From Palsa-506 sp963836355 (GTDB lineage Bacteria > Actinomycetota > Actinomycetes > Streptosporangiales > Streptosporangiaceae), in the NCBI GenBank assembly GCA_963836355.1, contig CAWIJO010000002.1, positions 806,001-870,000 of the forward strand: a stretch of DNA of 64,000 nt, in the 5' to 3' direction. Under the pieces are notes generated by a model that was given only the letters and a program-made list of their open reading frames with translations, made no database searches and was not told the DNA's origin. The translations under genes and the position numbers were made by a program. This document shows positions 59,274 through 64,000 of the stretch, one piece after another (positions within the stretch are counted from its first letter, which is position 1; every line of letters starts with the position of its first letter).

Positions 59274-62200
59274 CTGCAGCCGCTGGTAGAGCCACAGCCC
59301 TCGCAGACGTAACAGCTGCCCGCCGGCCGCATCTTCGTGCCGCAGGTCAGGCACAGCGGAGCGTCCGCCACGCGGCCCTGCTGCGACTCGATCAGCTCTG
59401 TCGAGCTATGCGGCCGGGCCGGGTCGGCGTCACCCGGCCGCTGCGCCGGAGCGTGCCCGGCGTGATGCTGGGCGTGCTCTACCGGCGCTGACTGGGCCAT
59501 CTCCACCGGGTCGGCTTCATCCGCCGACATCGCGGGCTCCTCCCCCGATAGCGCTGCCGAGCGCTCGGCGGCGGACAGGACGCTCAGATCCGCGCGCTGA
59601 TCATAGGGCAGGTGATCAAGCGCCAGACGGCGGAAGATGTAGTCGATCACCGAGCTGGCAATCCGGATGTCCGGATCGTCGGTGATGCCGGCCGGCTCGA
59701 ACCTCATGTTGGTGAACTTGGCGACATAGGACTCAAGCGGAATGCCGTACTGCAGGCCCACCGAGATCGCGACTGAGAACGCGTCCATGACGCCTGCCAG
59801 CGTCGAGCCCTGCTTGCCCAGCTTGAGGAAGACCTCGCCGACGCCGTCATCCGGGTACTCCGACGCGGTCATGTAGCCCTCCGCGCCGGCCACCGAGAAC
59901 CGGGTGACCGTAGCCGACCGCTTCTTCGGCAGCCGCCGGCGTACCGGCCGGACCTCATGCGGGACGGCCGCGGGCTGCGCCACTTCAGCGGTCTTCTTCT
60001 TGGAGACCGACAGTGGCTGGCCCACCTTGCAGTTGTCCCGGTAGATCGCCAGCGCCTTCAGGCCGAGCTTCCAGCCATCGAAGTAGACCTTCTCGATATC
60101 CTCAATTGTAGCAGTTTCTGGTAGATTGACCGTTTTGGAGATGGCCCCGCTTAGGGCCGGCTGGACGGCGGCCATCATCCGGACGTGGCCCATCGGGCTG
60201 ATCGCCCGCTCACCCATCGCGCAGTCGAAGACGTCGTAGTGCTCCCGCCGCAGTCCGGGCGCGTCCACGACGTGCCCGTGCCCGGCGATGTATTCGATGA
60301 TCGCCTCGGCCTGCTCAGGCTGGTAGCCCAGGTTCTTCAGGGCCCTGGGCACCGTCTGGTTGACGATCTGCATGGATCCGCCGCCGACCAGCTTCTTGAA
60401 CTTGACCAGCGCCAGGTCCGGTTCTACTCCCGTTGTGTCACAATCCATCATAAGTCCGATAGTTCCGGTAGGTGCGAGTAGTGAGGCTTGAGCGTTTCTG
60501 TACCCGTTTGTCTCGCCCAGCGCCAGGCAGTCCTGCCAGGCGTGGTTGGCAGCGGCGAGAATCGCGTCGTCGATGCCGCCCAGCGGCCGGATCCTGGCGC
60601 TGGCCTCCGCGTGCTTGGCCATCACCCGCTTGTGCGCGGCCTCATTCCGCGGGTAGCCGTCGTAGGGGCCCACGACCTTGGCGAGCTCGGCCGAGCGCCG
60701 GTACGCGGTCCCGGTCATCAGCGAAGTGATGGCGCCCGCGATCGCCCGGCCATCATCCGAGTCATAGGCGTGCCCGGTCGCCATCAGCAGCGCGCCCAGG
60801 TTGGCGTAGCCAATGCCGAGCTGCCGGTAGGCGCGGGTGGTGGCGGTGATCTTCTCGGTCGGGAAGTCGGCGAAGCAGATCGAGATGTCCATCGCCGTGA
60901 TAATCAGCTCGGTAATCTGCTGGAACCGCTCCACGTCGAAAGTATCGTCATTGCGCAGGAATTTGAGGAGATTTATGCTGGCCAAATTGCATGATGAGTT
61001 ATCCAAATGGACGTACTCGCTGCAATTGGCCACTACGGTCCCGCCGACGATGTATGAGTGGTTTCGCGGCTCGGTGAGGTTGTAAGTGGTCTCGAACCCT
61101 CGCGACTCACGAGCGACCAGCCGGACGGTCTCGTCCGTGTCGTACCAGGTGGTCGACGCGATGATGGTGAGCAGCGTCCGCTCCTTGGCGGGCAGGCTGA
61201 AGCCGATCCTGGCGCCGAACTCGCGCAGTGACCGGCCGGTGATCCGCAGGTCAAAGCTGGGGCCGTCGGAGCCGTAGCTCTCCGTCGACCCGTCCTTGCG
61301 CGTGTAACTGAAGCTGGCTTTCTTGGTGCCGGTGCGGTAGATCCGGCTGGCCATGCCGAGTGAGGCCAGCAGTTCCTGGACGCCCACGAGCAGTTCCTCG
61401 GAGCGGCTGCCAAGCCCGACGTACCGGGTTCCGTTCTGCCTGCTCACCGCGCAGCCGCCGGCGTCGAATAGCCCCTGCAGGAACCCGATCAGCGCTTCCT
61501 CTGGCGCCTCGTAGATCGCGTCAGGAACGTGCTTGGCAGCTGCCCGGTCTGACGACACGCCCAGCGCACGGAGGAAGGCTATGAACGCGTCCCTGGTCAC
61601 CCGGAGCTGCAGGGTACCGTTCGCCTGGACGCTCGGCCTGGCGTCGAAGCCGGTGATCCGGGAGATGAGCTCCTGGTGGCGCGGCAGTGCCTCGTCGCGG
61701 TCGTCACCGCCGCCGTAGACCGTCACCGCGTTCTGGTCGGTCACGCAGCCGTCGCCGACGATCCAGCCGAGGTAATGCCCTAGTTCTTCATCCCACTTCA
61801 CCGGCAGGTCAAGCGGCTTACGCGAGCGCGCCGATGCTGCCGTTGCCAGCGCCCTGGCCGGGATGCGCGGATCCGCGGCGGCACGGGCCGCATATCGCAG
61901 CGAGCGCACCACTTGGTCGTCAGCGGTCAGGCCCTCGGCATGTACCCAGCCGCGGCCGGCCGTCCAGATCCGGTGACCGGGAGTGCAGCGCAGCCGCGAG
62001 CCGTCGGAAAACCGCAGCTCGACGATCTCGTTGGTGCCAGTGACGAGGTAGCGGGAAGGGATCGTGGCCTCAACCCGGTCAGCGGGAGCCGACTGGGACG
62101 TGACGTCGTTGGTGTAGACGGCGAAGCTCTGGCCGGCCGCCGCGCGCGCCACCAGGTCGCCGATCCGGATAAGGCCCTGGTCAGTGACCACGCGCTGGTC

Positions 62201-63715
62201 CGCGGGGAAGCAAGGATTACTTGCGGTAATCCGGCCGGATTCCGGGCAGGTATGCCAGTCATTAATTGTCCCGTCGTACTGGATGCCCGGGTCGGCGCAT
62301 TCCCAGGCCGCCTTGGCCATCTTGCGGAACAGGGCCTTGGCGTCGACGGTCGCCACCGGCTCGCCGGTCTGGCGGGCGGCCAGGTCAAAGGACTTGCCAT
62401 CCTCGACCGCGCGCATGAACTCATCCGAGACCCGCACCGAGTTGTTGGCATTCTGGTACTGGACGCTGGTGATGTCCTTGCCGCCGAGGTCCATGTCGAA
62501 GCCGCCGTCGCGGAGGACGCGGATCTTGTCTTCCTCGCGTGCCTTGGTCTCGATGAATTCCTCGACGTCGGGGTGATCGACGTCGAGCACGACCATCTTC
62601 GCGGCGCGCCGGGTGGCGCCCCCGGACTTAATCGTTCCCGCGGACGCATCCGCGCCGCGCATGAACGACACCGGCCCGCTAGCCGTGCCACCGGAGGACA
62701 GCAATTCCTTGCTGGAGCGAATCCTGGACAGGTTCACGCCGGCACCGGAGCCGCCCTTGAAGATCAGGCCCTCTTCCCGGTACCACTCCAGGATCGAGTC
62801 CATCGTGTCGTCGACGGCCAGGATGAAGCAGTTGTGCACCCGGACGTTACCGGCCAGGTACTCTCCGCTCTCGGTCTGGATGTCATAGACCTCCATTTCG
62901 CCGAGCCTTTCGACCTTGCTGATCTCGGCCAGCTGACGGTCCGAACCGCCGACATCGGGGTCGACCTGCAGGAGGAAATCGCCGGGCCGGAGGAAGCCGG
63001 CGACGGTGAACTCGCCGATGACGAGATCATGCGCCCGCCAGACGAGATGATCCGGCGTGACATCCAGGGTGCCGCCTGCCCTGGTGTGCAGCCGGAGCAC
63101 TTCCTTGACGCCGTTGGCCTTCGTCGCGACGATCCGGGTCGTGCCGTGGGCATCGTGCACCTTGGTCCCGACCGCGTCCTCCTCGACCAGCCTGCCGATC
63201 GGGACCAGCCCGGCCGCGGTGCTGACCGGTGCGTCGTAGGGCTGGCACGCGGAGACCTGCTGCGGCGAGGAAGTCCCGACGTTGAACCAGACCGGCGAGT
63301 TGAAGCTGAAGACCTGGTGAATCAGGGCATACGTGAGCTCATGCTCGAAGACTTCGGCATCCTTGCTGGAGGCAAAGTAGCCGTGCTCACGGCCCGCCGC
63401 CGCGTAGACGCCGACGACCCGGTCCACGAGCTGCTTCAGGCTGTGCTCGCGCTGCGGCGTGCCCACGGCGCCGCGGAAGTACTTGGTGGTCACGATGTTG
63501 GCTGCGTTGACCGACCAGAAGTCGGGAAACTCGACGCCGCGCTGCTCGAAATTGACGGACCCGTCCCGCCAGTTCGTCATGACGACGTCGCGGCGCTCCC
63601 AGGTCACCTCGTCATAGGGATGGAAGCCCGCGCGAGTGTGGATCCGGCGCATCGTGAGCCCCTTGCGGGCGCCCTTGCCGCTGTGGCGCGCTGACCCGCT
63701 CGCTGTCTCGGTCAT
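59270..63715 (-). CDS. nrdJ: Adenosylcobalamin-dependent ribonucleotide reductase with two inteins
   Basis: 1481-aa precursor; after splicing both inteins the enzyme is about 946 aa, normal for actinobacterial class II NrdJ. It reduces ribonucleotides to deoxyribonucleotides using AdoCbl. Extein landmarks are QVSAC before intein 1, FILAVDDTMDSILEWYREEG after it, SNP before intein 2, then CSEYVHLDNSSCNLASIN, LLAPTGTIGLMMDCDTTG and a C-terminal Cys-rich tail (CLTCGTKMRPAGSCYVCEGCG) that likely shuttles reducing equivalents. ATG 63715 has GGGGGAGGAC upstream. It follows nrdR on the same strand. Confidence 0.96.
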   Translation of the reverse strand: MTETASGSARHSGKGARKGLTMRRIHTRAGFHPYDEVTWERRDVVMTNWRDGSVNFEQRGVEFPDFWSVNAANIVTTKYFRGAVGTPQREHSLKQLVDRVVGVYAAAGREHGYFASSKDAEVFEHELTYALIHQVFSFNSPVWFNVGTSSPQQVSACQPYDAPVSTAAGLVPIGRLVEEDAVGTKVHDAHGTTRIVATKANGVKEVLRLHTRAGGTLDVTPDHLVWRAHDLVIGEFTVAGFLRPGDFLLQVDPDVGGSDRQLAEISKVERLGEMEVYDIQTESGEYLAGNVRVHNCFILAVDDTMDSILEWYREEGLIFKGGSGAGVNLSRIRSSKELLSSGGTASGPVSFMRGADASAGTIKSGGATRRAAKMVVLDVDHPDVEEFIETKAREEDKIRVLRDGGFDMDLGGKDITSVQYQNANNSVRVSDEFMRAVEDGKSFDLAARQTGEPVATVDAKALFRKMAKAAWECADPGIQYDGTINDWHTCPESGRITASNPCFPADQRVVTDQGLIRIGDLVARAAAGQSFAVYTNDVTSQSAPADRVEATIPSRYLVTGTNEIVELRFSDGSRLRCTPGHRIWTAGRGWVHAEGLTADDQVVRSLRYAARAAADPRIPARALATAASARSRKPLDLPVKWDEELGHYLGWIVGDGCVTDQNAVTVYGGGDDRDEALPRHQELISRITGFDARPSVQANGTLQLRVTRDAFIAFLRALGVSSDRAAAKHVPDAIYEAPEEALIGFLQGLFDAGGCAVSRQNGTRYVGLGSRSEELLVGVQELLASLGMASRIYRTGTKKASFSYTRKDGSTESYGSDGPSFDLRITGRSLREFGARIGFSLPAKERTLLTIIASTTWYDTDETVRLVARESRGFETTYNLTEPRNHSYIVGGTVVANCSEYVHLDNSSCNLASINLLKFLRNDDTFDVERFQQITELIITAMDISICFADFPTEKITATTRAYRQLGIGYANLGALLMATGHAYDSDDGRAIAGAITSLMTGTAYRRSAELAKVVGPYDGYPRNEAAHKRVMAKHAEASARIRPLGGIDDAILAAANHAWQDCLALGETNGYRNAQASLLAPTGTIGLMMDCDTTGVEPDLALVKFKKLVGGGSMQIVNQTVPRALKNLGYQPEQAEAIIEYIAGHGHVVDAPGLRREHYDVFDCAMGERAISPMGHVRMMAAVQPALSGAISKTVNLPETATIEDIEKVYFDGWKLGLKALAIYRDNCKVGQPLSVSKKKTAEVAQPAAVPHEVRPVRRRLPKKRSATVTRFSVAGAEGYMTASEYPDDGVGEVFLKLGKQGSTLAGVMDAFSVAISVGLQYGIPLESYVAKFTNMRFEPAGITDDPDIRIASSVIDYIFRRLALDHLPYDQRADLSVLSAAERSAALSGEEPAMSADEADPVEMAQSAPVEHAQHHAGHAPAQRPGDADPARPHSSTELIESQQGRVADAPLCLTCGTKMRPAGSCYVCEGCGSTSGCS
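61025..62212 (-). other. Intein 2 of NrdJ (with LAGLIDADG endonuclease)
   Basis: 396 residues (502-897 of the precursor) from Cys502 (CFPADQRVVTDQG) to Asn897, followed by extein Cys898. Splicing blocks: TPGHRIWT (block B) and HSYIVGGTVVAN (blocks F/G with His-less penultimate Ala). The homing endonuclease has LAGLIDADG-like LGWIVGDGCV and LIGFLQGLFDAGG; the second motif reads DAGG, not DADG, so cutting activity may be lost. Boundaries checked at DNA level. Confidence 0.88.
62831..63247 (-). other. Intein 1 of NrdJ (mini-intein)
   Basis: 139 residues (157-295 of the precursor) from Cys157 (CQPYDAPVSTAAGLVPIG) to His294-Asn295, followed by extein Cys296. Splicing block B is TPDHLVWR; the C-terminal block is EYLAGNVRVHN. 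There is no endonuclease domain, so it can splice but not home. It interrupts the conserved VSAC-FILAVDD junction. Confidence 0.9.
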
Positions 63716-63796
63716 GTCCTCCCCCTCCAGGGATCCCCGTGGATCCATCGCGGGCCTGCCAGGCCCTGTCCCGTTGGCTTGCCGTAGTGCCCCGTC

Positions 63797-64000
63797 TTAC
63801 CGGGCGGATGTTCGCGCTTCCTGCTTCGCGCTGCCGCGATGGGCAGCGGCAGGGAGCAGATCGGGCCCGGCCGGGCCCAGGTCGGCCGGGTCAGCCGGCA
63901 GCTGCCCATGATCGAACTCGCCGCGCCGCCCGGTCGCGTGCGCGGACCGAAGGGTGGCGATCTCTTCCTCGAAGTCGGCCAGCGACTCAAAGCCCCGGTA
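63797..64000 (-). CDS. nrdR: Transcriptional repressor NrdR, C-terminal part
   Basis: The frame is open from the right edge and ends at TAA 63797-63799. Its first residues YRGFESLADFEEEIATLRSAHATG match the end of the NrdR ATP-cone domain (family pattern VYR.F.....F..E). NrdR represses nrd genes when dATP is high. The final ~40 residues are a Pro/Ala-rich tail. The Zn-ribbon and most of the ATP cone are outside the window. Eighty-one bases separate it from nrdJ, so the two are probably one operon, as in Streptomyces. Confidence 0.75.
   Translation of the reverse strand, partial: YRGFESLADFEEEIATLRSAHATGRRGEFDHGQLPADPADLGPAGPDLLPAAAHRGSAKQEARTSAR

Noticed and set aside
61913..63694. 593-residue plus-strand frame opposite nrdJ
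   Set aside because: Antisense to the inteins and exteins, whose splice motifs and borders are intact on the minus strand.
63712..63990. 92-residue minus-strand frame upstream of nrdJ
   Set aside because: The same strand in another frame encodes the NrdR C-terminus, open from the window edge, which fits the expected nrdR-nrdJ order.

Overview
The window is about 70% G+C, uses GTG starts freely, and carries a marker set typical of Actinomycetes: an HrdB-type principal sigma factor, PspA with PspAA and PspAB, the qcrCAB/cta respiratory genes, DUF3043 and DUF7455 proteins, AdoCbl-dependent NrdJ, and ParC/ParE. From memory, gene order resembles two separate blocks of Streptomyces chromosomes (glucokinase to Psp; cobU to nrdR), joined here near 26 kb. 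A Streptosporangiales-like or related uncultivated soil actinomycete is a reasonable inference; the sequence does not fix the species. There are no rRNA, tRNA or CRISPR features and no recognisable transposons.

Region by region. 1-6.3 kb: end of a small membrane protein, ROK glucokinase, a coupled DUF5304-like/SRPBCC pair, a metallophosphoesterase, a long-chain acyl-CoA ligase and a GT4 mannosyltransferase with a frameshift near its end. 6.3-8.1 kb: a secreted NlpC/P60 hydrolase behind a c-di-AMP (ydaO-type) riboswitch. 8.1-11.1 kb: DEDDh exonuclease, Lrp-type RAM protein, trpD and a degenerate receiver protein. 11.1-18.7 kb: the bc1-aa3 supercomplex as two convergent operons, ctaE-qcrCAB (+) and ctaCDF (-). 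19-25 kb: TusA, PfkB kinase, ErpA-type protein, the Psp envelope-stress operon (pspA-pspAA-htpX-pspAB) and a DUF3043 protein. 25-30.4 kb: aldo/keto reductase, cobU, a second PfkB kinase, a methyltransferase and an SDR. 30.5-40.5 kb: parC and parE (convergent), a DUF7455 protein, hrdB and a PAS-PAS-GAF-SpoIIE phosphatase. 41-50.3 kb: an orphan protein coupled to a fused 5-oxoprolinase, a membrane-anchored tandem AAA+ protein and a decayed amidohydrolase.

50.6-59.3 kb is the most unusual part. A divergent locus has on the minus strand a TPR-CHAT protease, an ECF-like sigma factor, a 173-aa and a 60-aa protein, and on the plus strand an intracellular subtilase with a cysteine-rich tail. A SARP-type regulator, a cysteine-rich 171-aa orphan and a 303-aa protein follow. 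The CHAT/subtilase intergenic region has two TAAAGATC repeats 21 bp apart. I infer a protease-controlled transcriptional response or conflict module.

59.3-64 kb: class II ribonucleotide reductase nrdJ with two inteins, preceded by the C-terminus of nrdR. Islands of rare codons in the nrdJ exteins surround the large intein and two sites that are intein-free here.

Two genome habits recur. Many starts lie 6-9 nt after a TANNNT -10 box, suggesting leaderless mRNAs. Intergenic regions contain many short tandem duplications; one of 26 bp has broken a gene.
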